Source: Affinundibacterium baiyunense
GTDB taxonomy: Bacteria > Pseudomonadota > Gammaproteobacteria > Burkholderiales > Burkholderiaceae_D
DNA length: 64,000 bases
Assembly (NCBI RefSeq): GCF_018139645.1
Contig: NZ_JAGSPM010000014.1
Location: 1-64,000 of the forward strand
Reading direction: 5' to 3'
The position numbers and the translations under genes are program-made. Each line of letters begins with the position of its first letter. The stretch's first letter is position 1. Shown here in pieces: positions 58,006-64,000 of the stretch. The notes under the pieces were generated by a model. The model was not told the DNA's origin, searched no databases, and was given only the letters and a program-made list of their open reading frames with translations.

Positions 58006-58224
58006 TTACTTGGTCCTGAACACAATACGTGCTCGGCTCAAATCATAAGGCGTCAATTCTACTGTCACCTTATCACCAGGAAGGATGCGAATATAGTTCA
58101 TTCGCATTTTTCCTGAAATATGGCCAAGCACAACATGCCCATTTTCCAACTTAACTCGAAATGTTGCATTCGGAAGATTCTCTAGAATCTCTCCCTGCAT
58201 CTGTATAACGTCGTCTTTTGCCAT
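58006..58224 (-). CDS. infA: Translation initiation factor IF-1
   Basis: OB-fold factor that blocks the ribosomal A site during initiation. The 72-residue protein shows [20 protein letters not shown] and [21 protein letters not shown], both universal. Located between secY and rpmJ. Confidence 0.97.
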   Translation of the reverse strand: MAKDDVIQMQGEILENLPNATFRVKLENGHVVLGHISGKMRMNYIRILPGDKVTVELTPYDLSRARIVFRTK

Positions 58225-58248
58225 TCGATCTGCTGTTCCTCTGGGTGC

Positions 58249-59586
58249 TTACCGTGAAGGCATGCCGCCCTTGAAATTTGCTTTACGAAGAAGCGATTCG
58301 TATTGCTGTGACATTACATAATTCTGCACTTGAGCCATAAAGTCCATCGTAACCACCACAATAATCAACAGCGACGTGCCGCCAAAATAAAATGGTACTT
58401 TCCAATGAGCGATCAGCAACTCTGGTAACAAGCAAACTAATGCAATATATACCGCACCAATCAAAGTCAAACGCATCAAGATCTTGTCTATGTAACGCGC
58501 AGTCTGGTCACCGGGACGAATCCCTGGAACAAACGCACCACTCTTCTTCAAATTATCTGCTGTTTCTTTGCTGTTAAACACCAACGCAGTGTAGAAGAAG
58601 CAGAAGAAGATAATCGTTACAGCGTATAGCAATGCATGAACCGGCTCCCCTGTTGTTAAGGAACTTGCCAAATCTTGCAAGAACCGAACAAAACCAGAGT
58701 TCTGATCTTCTGCGCCCTTTGCGAACATGCCAGTAATCGTGGCAGGCAGCATAATAATTGAGGAAGCAAAAATCGGAGGAATCACACCTGCCATGTTTAA
58801 CTTGAGTGGTAAATGACTGCTTTGACCACCATACACTTTATTGCCAACTTGACGCTTCGCATAATTCACCAGAATCTTACGTTGACCGCGCTCTACGAAC
58901 ACGACCAAATAAGTCACTGCAGCAACCATCACGCAAATTACCAGAGCAGAAAATGCTTGCATAGAACCAGTGCGTACTAACTCGAATAAACCAGCTAACG
59001 CTCCGGGCAAACCTGCCACGATACCAGCGAAAATGATGATAGATATACCGTTTCCAAGACCTCGCTCGGTGATTTGTTCACCTAACCACATCAGAAACAT
59101 CGTGCCAGTTACCAAAGTAACGACAGTCGTAAATCTAAACGCCACACCAGGATCTAACACCAAACCTGCTTGCGTCTCTAAGCCAAAAGCAATAAAGAAA
59201 GCCTGTACAATACCTAATACTAAAGTGCCGTAACGCGTGTACTGAGTGATCTTACGACGACCAGACTCGCCTTCTTTCTTCAAGGCTTCTAGCTGCGGGG
59301 AAACTACTGACATCAACTGCATGATGATCGATGCAGAAATGTACGGCGTAATTCCCAGCGCCAAAATTGTGAAGCGAGACAAAGCACCACCAGAAAACAT
59401 ATTAAACATCCCCAAAATACCATTTTGGTTTTGTTTAAATAAATCTTCCAATACCTTTGGATCAATTCCAGGAACAGGTATATGTGCGCCTATCCTATAT
59501 ACAACCAGTGCTGCTAGCAAAAACCACAGTCTTCCCCAAGGAAAACCGCTTGCAGCACTTTTAGTTTGTTGAGGAGATGTTGCCAA
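58249..59586 (-). CDS. secY: Preprotein translocase subunit SecY
   Basis: Central channel of the Sec export machinery, 445 residues with ten spans. [13 protein letters not shown], the plug region near [18 protein letters not shown], and late [12 protein letters not shown] and [15 protein letters not shown] are the family features. The start codon is TTG (59586) with GGAG upstream. It follows rplO in the spc operon. Confidence 0.96.
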   Translation of the reverse strand: MATSPQQTKSAASGFPWGRLWFLLAALVVYRIGAHIPVPGIDPKVLEDLFKQNQNGILGMFNMFSGGALSRFTILALGITPYISASIIMQLMSVVSPQLEALKKEGESGRRKITQYTRYGTLVLGIVQAFFIAFGLETQAGLVLDPGVAFRFTTVVTLVTGTMFLMWLGEQITERGLGNGISIIIFAGIVAGLPGALAGLFELVRTGSMQAFSALVICVMVAAVTYLVVFVERGQRKILVNYAKRQVGNKVYGGQSSHLPLKLNMAGVIPPIFASSIIMLPATITGMFAKGAEDQNSGFVRFLQDLASSLTTGEPVHALLYAVTIIFFCFFYTALVFNSKETADNLKKSGAFVPGIRPGDQTARYIDKILMRLTLIGAVYIALVCLLPELLIAHWKVPFYFGGTSLLIIVVVTMDFMAQVQNYVMSQQYESLLRKANFKGGMPSR

Positions 59587-59619
59587 TTATTGCTCCAGAA
59601 GTTCGCAATGAATGTTGAC

Positions 59620-60051
59620 TTAAGCGACAGAGCCGCCAGCAGCTTCGATCGCAGCCTTCGCACCTTTGGTAGCGATTAAGCCATTCAAAGTTACTTTCTT
59701 TGTGATCTCACCTGACAAAATCACGCGAACTACACGTGCCAATTCAGAAACGACACCAGCTTGCTTCAAAGCCAAAATATCGATTTCTGTGACTGGTAAA
59801 CTTTCCAAGTCAGACAAACGAACTTCTGCTTTGTATGGTGTTGCCAAAGATTTGAAACCACGCTTAGGCAAACGGCGTTGCAAAGGCATTTGACCACCTT
59901 CGAAACCGACTTTATGAAAGCCGCCAGTACGAGATTTCTGACCTTTGTGACCACGGCCAGACGTTTTACCTAAACCAGAACCGATACCGCGACCAACACG
60001 ACGTTTTGCGTGTTTTGCACCATCAGCTGGTTGGATTGTATTTAATTCCAT
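59620..60051 (-). CDS. rplO: 50S ribosomal protein L15
   Basis: Large-subunit protein. The Gly-rich basic N-terminal extension [20 protein letters not shown] threads into 23S rRNA; a globular L15/L18e domain follows. Length 143. Upstream of secY as usual. Confidence 0.97.
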   Translation of the reverse strand: MELNTIQPADGAKHAKRRVGRGIGSGLGKTSGRGHKGQKSRTGGFHKVGFEGGQMPLQRRLPKRGFKSLATPYKAEVRLSDLESLPVTEIDILALKQAGVVSELARVVRVILSGEITKKVTLNGLIATKGAKAAIEAAGGSVA

Positions 60052-60079
60052 AATTTGCTCCGATCGGAAACCCTAAGGC

Positions 60080-60259
60080 TTACGATACAACCTTCACAAG
60101 ATACGAGACTTTATTGATCATACCGCGCACTGCTGGTGTGTCTTCTAACTCAGATACTGAGTTAACACGACGCAAACCTAAGCCACGCACTGTCGCACGA
60201 TGTGATTCGCGCGTACCGATCAAACCCTTGACCAATTGTACTTTTACTGTTTTAGTCAT
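60080..60259 (-). CDS. rpmD: 50S ribosomal protein L30
   Basis: A 59-residue large-subunit protein starting [17 protein letters not shown], with [20 protein letters not shown]. The start is 60259; the longer frame from 60289 runs into rpsE. Between rpsE and rplO as usual. Confidence 0.96.
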   Translation of the reverse strand: MTKTVKVQLVKGLIGTRESHRATVRGLGLRRVNSVSELEDTPAVRGMINKVSYLVKVVS

Positions 60260-60269
60260 TGCGATCACC

Positions 60270-60788
60270 TTAGCCCAAAATTTCTTCAACGGACTTGCCG
60301 CGTTTCGCTGCGATCTCAGCTGGAGTGCTCATTTTTGCCAAACCGTTCAAAGTTGCACGAACCATGTTGTATGGATTTGTGGAACCGTTAGATTTTGCAA
60401 CAACGTTAGTAACACCCAACACTTCGAAAATAGCGCGCATTGGACCACCAGCGATCACACCAGTACCTTCTTTAGCTGGAGAGATCATGACTGAAGATGC
60501 ACCATGCTTACCAATAACGGTGTGTTGCAAAGTACCATTCTTCAAAGTCACTTTGATCATTTTACGACGCGCTTCTTCCATCGCTTTTTGTACAGCTACA
60601 GGAACCTCTTTCGACTTTCCCTTACCCATACCGATGCGACCATCGCCATCACCAACAACTGTCAGCGCTGCGAAGCCCATGATACGACCACCCTTAACCA
60701 CTTTGGTTACGCGGTTGATCGCGATCATTTTTTCGCGCATGCCATCATCCGGCTTGTCGGCTGCTGTTTTTGCTTGCATTTTTGCCAT
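60270..60788 (-). CDS. rpsE: 30S ribosomal protein S5
   Basis: Small-subunit protein with a dsRBD-like N-terminal half ([20 protein letters not shown]) and a C-terminal half with [19 protein letters not shown]. Affects decoding accuracy. Length 172. Confidence 0.97.
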   Translation of the reverse strand: MAKMQAKTAADKPDDGMREKMIAINRVTKVVKGGRIMGFAALTVVGDGDGRIGMGKGKSKEVPVAVQKAMEEARRKMIKVTLKNGTLQHTVIGKHGASSVMISPAKEGTGVIAGGPMRAIFEVLGVTNVVAKSNGSTNPYNMVRATLNGLAKMSTPAEIAAKRGKSVEEILG

Positions 60789-60799
60789 GACAATATTCC

Positions 60800-61162
60800 T
60801 TAGAACTTCAAGCCGGCTTCACGCGCAGCTTCCGCCAACGCCTTCACACGACCGTGGTAACGAAAACCGGAGCGATCAAACGCGACTTCGGTAACTCCTG
60901 CTTTCAATGCTTTTTCCGCAACGCGCTTACCAATCAAAGTGGCTGCCGCAGCATTACCACCGTGCTTAGATGCCGCTGCCAATTCTGCACGCACTTCAGC
61001 TTCCACTGTAGAAGCAGATGCCAACACTTTGGAATCTGCATCAATGATGCTAGCGTAGATGTGAGAGTTCGTACGGTGCACAGATAAACGTGTGACCTTG
61101 AGCTCTGCGATCTTGGCACGGGTTTGAGTCGCGCGGCGCAGACGTGATTGTTTCTTATCCAT
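60800..61162 (-). CDS. rplR: 50S ribosomal protein L18
   Basis: 5S rRNA-binding protein of 120 residues. [16 protein letters not shown] and the last [20 protein letters not shown] segment are universal. Placed between rplF and rpsE. Confidence 0.97.
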   Translation of the reverse strand: MDKKQSRLRRATQTRAKIAELKVTRLSVHRTNSHIYASIIDADSKVLASASTVEAEVRAELAAASKHGGNAAAATLIGKRVAEKALKAGVTEVAFDRSGFRYHGRVKALAEAAREAGLKF

Positions 61163-61175
61163 CGTCTAACCCCTA

Positions 61176-61709
61176 TTACTTCTTCTTGGTTTCTTTAATC
61201 ACAACCACTTCATCCGCGTAGCGGACACCCTTGCCTTTATAAGGCTCTGGGCTGCGGTATGCACGAACTTCTGCTGCGACCTGACCAACCTTCTGCTTAT
61301 CCACACCTTTGATGAGGATTTCAGTTGGAGTTGGCGTTGCACATGTCACGCCAGCAGGCATGTCGTGTACGACAGGATGAGAAAAACCCAAGGAGAGATT
61401 TAACTTATCGCCTTGCGCTTGCGCTTTGTAACCAACGCCCACCAATGTCAGCTTACGCTCGAAGCCTTTTGTTACGCCAGTCACCATATTGTTGACCAGT
61501 GCACGCAAAGTACCTGTCATTGCATTCGCTTCACGGCTGTCGTTCGCTGGACTAAAGTTCAACGAACCACCTTCGTTAGCCACAGACACCAAGCCGTTTA
61601 AGCCTTGTGTCAATACGCCCATAGGGCCTTTTACTGTAATCGCCGCTGCGGAGATGGCAACTTCTGCACCTGCTGGCAACGCGATTGGCATTTTACCTAC
61701 TCGAGACAT
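61176..61709 (-). CDS. rplF: 50S ribosomal protein L6
   Basis: Large-subunit protein at the factor-binding site, two similar domains in 177 residues. [14 protein letters not shown] is the universal start, so 61709 is taken and not 61754. The late [14 protein letters not shown] segment is typical. Confidence 0.97.
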   Translation of the reverse strand: MSRVGKMPIALPAGAEVAISAAAITVKGPMGVLTQGLNGLVSVANEGGSLNFSPANDSREANAMTGTLRALVNNMVTGVTKGFERKLTLVGVGYKAQAQGDKLNLSLGFSHPVVHDMPAGVTCATPTPTEILIKGVDKQKVGQVAAEVRAYRSPEPYKGKGVRYADEVVVIKETKKK

Positions 61710-61719
61710 CTTGCACTCC

Positions 61720-62115
61720 TTAGGCGACGTAGCAAATAACTTCGCCACCGACACCGGTTGCGCGCGCTTTGCGGTCAGTCATAACGCCCTTAGGTGTGGA
61801 CACGATGGCCACGCCCAAACCGTTCATTACACTTGGGATCTCGTCTTTACCTTTGTAAATACGCAGACCTGGACGTGAAACACGTTCCAAGCGCTCAATA
61901 ACAGGACGTCCTGCATAATATTTCAAACCGATTTTCAATTCAGATTTACCAGCAGCTTCAACTACTGCGAAATCCTCAATGTAGCCTTCGTCCTTCAGTA
62001 CGTTTGCAATTGCAACTTTTACCTTTGAGGACGGCATCGCGACGGCAGTCTTTTGAACAACTTGCGCGTTACGGATGCGGGTCAGCATATCGGCGATAGG
62101 ATCGCTCATACTCAT
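61720..62115 (-). CDS. rpsH: 30S ribosomal protein S8
   Basis: Small-subunit primary binding protein, and in E. coli the repressor of the spc operon through an rplE leader site. [16 protein letters not shown] at the start and GGEVICYVA at the end. Length 131; the second Met (62109) is an alternative start. Confidence 0.97.
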   Translation of the reverse strand: MSMSDPIADMLTRIRNAQVVQKTAVAMPSSKVKVAIANVLKDEGYIEDFAVVEAAGKSELKIGLKYYAGRPVIERLERVSRPGLRIYKGKDEIPSVMNGLGVAIVSTPKGVMTDRKARATGVGGEVICYVA

Positions 62116-62129
62116 TGCTTATTCTCCTA

Positions 62130-62435
62130 TTACCAGCTAGCTTTAGTCATACCCGGGATTTCACCACGCATGGCGAATTCACGGACTTTAATACGGCCCA
62201 AACCAAACTTACGGAATGTGCCACGTGGACGACCTGTCAAAGTGCAGCGATTGCGCTGACGAGTCGGATTAGAATTACGCGGCAATGCCTGCAACTTCAA
62301 ACGAGCTAAATAGCGCTCTTCTTCAGTTTTTGATTGGTCATCAATGATGGCCTTCAATTCGGCGCGTTTGCCGGCGAATTTCTTCACCAAATCTGCACGC
62401 TTTTGCTCACGATTAATCAGTGCCAATTTTGCCAT
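62130..62435 (-). CDS. rpsN: 30S ribosomal protein S14
   Basis: 101-residue long form of S14, without the zinc-binding cysteine pairs of the short form. [20 protein letters not shown] and the final [13 protein letters not shown] identify it. Confidence 0.97.
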   Translation of the reverse strand: MAKLALINREQKRADLVKKFAGKRAELKAIIDDQSKTEEERYLARLKLQALPRNSNPTRQRNRCTLTGRPRGTFRKFGLGRIKVREFAMRGEIPGMTKASW

Positions 62436-62442
62436 GGCGACC

Positions 62443-62982
62443 TCAGTTTCTGAACGGAAATTTAAATGCGGCGAGAAGCGCTTTTGCTTCTTCGTCGGTC
62501 TTAGCTGTCGTAGTAATACTAATATTCATACCACGCAACGCGTCAATCTTGTCGTACTCGATCTCAGGGAAAATGATCTGTTCCTTAACACCGATATTGT
62601 AGTTACCACGACCGTCAAATGCGCGACCAGAAACGCCGCGGAAGTCACGAACGCGTGGCAAAGCTACAGTCACGAAACGATCCAAGAATTCGTACATGTG
62701 TGCGCCACGCAATGTGACCATACATCCGATTGGATAGCCTTCGCGGATTTTGAAACCAGCGATCGCTTTACGTGCTTTAGTTACGACAGGTTTTTGACCT
62801 GCAATCTTCGTCAGATCGCCAACAGCATGCTCGATAACCTTCTTATCAGCAATCGCTTCGGACAAACCCATATTCAAGGTGATCTTCAAGATGCGAGGAA
62901 CTTCCATTGGAGACTTGTAAGAGAATTTCTCAGTCAAATCTGCAACAATTTTATCTTTATATAATGCTTGTAGACGGGCCAT
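62443..62982 (-). CDS. rplE: 50S ribosomal protein L5
   Basis: 5S rRNA-binding protein, 179 residues. [16 protein letters not shown] and [18 protein letters not shown] are characteristic. Starts 4 bases after the rplX stop. Confidence 0.97.
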   Translation of the reverse strand: MARLQALYKDKIVADLTEKFSYKSPMEVPRILKITLNMGLSEAIADKKVIEHAVGDLTKIAGQKPVVTKARKAIAGFKIREGYPIGCMVTLRGAHMYEFLDRFVTVALPRVRDFRGVSGRAFDGRGNYNIGVKEQIIFPEIEYDKIDALRGMNISITTTAKTDEEAKALLAAFKFPFRN

Positions 62983-62986
62983 GACT

Positions 62987-63301
62987 TTATGCCTTCACAA
63001 CTTCGCCAGTGGACTTATAGACGCGGACTTTCTTACCATCCACAACCTTAAAGCCTACACGGTCTGCTTTACCAGATGCAGCGTTGAACAACGCAACATT
63101 GGAAACATGAATCGGCATCAATTTATCAACGATGCCACCAACTGCTCCAGTCATTGGGTTAGGCTTAGTCGCTTTCTTAGCAACATTAACACCTGCAACA
63201 ACAACGTAATTCGCATCAACGCATTGCTGCACTTGACCACGCTTACCCTTGTCTTTACCCGTCAAGACGATGACTTCGTCGTTTTTACGAATCTTATTCA
63301 T
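62987..63301 (-). CDS. rplX: 50S ribosomal protein L24
   Basis: Assembly-initiator protein of the large subunit. [20 protein letters not shown] carries the KOW motif. I use the ATG at 63301 (spaced 5-6 bases from AAGGAG); a GTG one codon earlier is less likely. Length 104. Confidence 0.96.
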   Translation of the reverse strand: MNKIRKNDEVIVLTGKDKGKRGQVQQCVDANYVVVAGVNVAKKATKPNPMTGAVGGIVDKLMPIHVSNVALFNAASGKADRVGFKVVDGKKVRVYKSTGEVVKA

Positions 63302-63310
63302 CACGACTCC

Positions 63311-63679
63311 TTACAGCACTTCAGGAGCAAGCGAAACGATCTTCATAAAACGCTCAGTACGCAGTTCGCGTGTTACTGGGCCGAAAATACGTGTTCCGAT
63401 TGGCTCGAGCTTTGCATTTAACAACACTGCAGCATTGCCGTCGAACTTCACTAAAGAGCCATCTTGACGACGAACACCTTTAGCAGTACGAACCACAACT
63501 GCATTGTAAATTTCACCTTTTTTCACGCGACCGCGTGGAGCAGCGGATTTCACTGTGACTTTAATAACGTCACCGATCCCTGCATAACGACGCTTAGAAC
63601 CGCCCAACACTTTAATGCACAAAACTTCGCGCGCACCAGTATTGTCAGCCACTTCTAGCCGGCTTTCTGTTTGAATCAT
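63311..63679 (-). CDS. rplN: 50S ribosomal protein L14
   Basis: Large-subunit protein at the bridge with 16S rRNA, 122 residues. [20 protein letters not shown] and [14 protein letters not shown] are universal. It is the first gene of this spc operon; rpsQ lies 257 bases upstream, so rplN probably has its own promoter in that gap. Confidence 0.97.
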   Translation of the reverse strand: MIQTESRLEVADNTGAREVLCIKVLGGSKRRYAGIGDVIKVTVKSAAPRGRVKKGEIYNAVVVRTAKGVRRQDGSLVKFDGNAAVLLNAKLEPIGTRIFGPVTRELRTERFMKIVSLAPEVL

Positions 63680-63936
63680 ATTGTTCTCTTTCCCAACTTA
63701 ATCCACACAATCCGCACATTGCAAATCTGTAGTCAGTCTTGGTCCCGCCAGCCAACCCATTTATTGTCAGACGCCCTTAGAAGCACAAATAACAACACAC
63801 GAGTCAACCGATTAGGTGGACGATTTTTTAACCACTCTCAAAATGCTGACCTGAGAGACATTTAGGCTGCCATTCGCATGCTTTGCAAATGACAGCCCAT
63901 CATTATTACATCAAAAAACGATTACTGCAACAACTT
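63680..63936 (-). other. Intergenic region between rpsQ and rplN
   Basis: 257 bases separating the S10-type and spc operons. It holds a hairpin at 63865-63897 and a possible -35 TTGACT (63807-63802 on the minus strand) without a convincing -10 (best TTCTAA, 19-base spacer). The spc promoter should be here. Confidence 0.4.
63865..63897 (-). terminator. Hairpin after rpsQ
   Basis: In the minus-strand transcript GGCTGTCATTTGCA pairs with TGCGAATGGCAGCC (two G-U pairs) around a 5-base loop, 39 bases after the rpsQ stop. No T-run follows, so it may be a weak terminator or mRNA 3'-end stabiliser. Confidence 0.5.
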
Positions 63937-64000
63937 TTATAAAACTGGCGCAACTTGTACAACGCGAGTCAATGTCCATGCCTTTGTTTTGGAGATTGGA
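63937..64000 (-). CDS. rpsQ: 30S ribosomal protein S17, C-terminal end (cut by the window)
   Basis: The last 20 codons before a TAA at 63937 read PISKTKAWTLTRVVQVAPVL, matching the S17 C-terminus (RPISKTKxW). The gene continues beyond the right edge. rpsQ is the last gene of the S10 operon, which must lie to the right. Confidence 0.85.
   Translation of the reverse strand, partial: PISKTKAWTLTRVVQVAPVL

Noticed and set aside
62344-62964. 206-codon plus-strand frame across rplE/rpsN
   Set aside because: Antisense to two universal ribosomal protein genes; no independent evidence.

Overview
The window looks like a chromosomal segment of a betaproteobacterium of the order Burkholderiales, most likely an Oxalobacteraceae member with moderate GC content (Undibacterium-like). 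This rests on remembered protein resemblance and gene order: trpEGDC behind rpe-gph; ahcY / holin-like protein / metF behind an SAH riboswitch; kdsD-kdsC-lptCAB-rpoN-hpf; dgt-aroB-aroK-pilQPONM divergent from mrcA; cyaY/lptM/msrQ-msrP; ccsB-resB-cytochrome c4; engB-hemB; dsbD; and the spc/alpha ribosomal operons. No database was consulted.

Layout. 1-390: promoter and boxA leader of an rRNA operon that runs leftwards out of the window, then a terminator. 0.4-3.0 kb (mostly minus): an enoyl-CoA hydratase, mltA, a 45-codon membrane peptide gene and apaG. 3.2-9.3 kb (plus): rpe, an Imm8-like gene, gph, a tryptophan leader peptide with attenuator, then trpE-trpG-trpD-trpC. 9.4-13.9 kb is the accessory part: an MBOAT/AlgJ-like O-acylation pair, a broken second copy of the trpC 3' end, and an anchored unknown gene interrupted by one amber codon. 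13.9-20.6 kb (minus): metF, holin-like protein, ahcY with its riboswitch, apt, a CPA2 antiporter and a BPSS1780-type membrane protein. 20.8-27.7 kb (plus): Kdo synthesis, LPS transport, RpoN, HPF and a HIBCH-like protein. 27.8-38.5 kb (minus): DUF4197, dgt, a fused aroK-aroB, a seven-repeat Ig-like lipoprotein and pilQPONM. 38.8-52.5 kb: mrcA, cyaY, lptM, msrQP, the cytochrome c maturation genes ccsB/resB with a c4 cytochrome, engB, hemB, a CorA-family transporter and sbcB. 52.6-64.0 kb (minus): dsbD and the alpha and spc operons from rplQ up to a truncated rpsQ.

How the genes work together. Tryptophan synthesis appears to be controlled by ribosome-mediated attenuation. The methyl cycle (AhcY, MetF) is placed behind an S-adenosylhomocysteine riboswitch. 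Envelope building is the main theme: Kdo and LPS export, PBP1A, MltA, LptM, a type IV pilus machine, polysaccharide O-acylation, and periplasmic thiol, heme and methionine-sulfoxide handling. 

The points most worth a second look are the displaced trpC tail beside the O-acylation genes, the amber-interrupted gene, the orphan Imm8-like protein inside the rpe-gph pair, the Ig-repeat lipoprotein between pilQ and aroK, the AroK-AroB fusion, and the intrinsic terminators that follow each of rpsK, rpsD, rpoA and rplQ.
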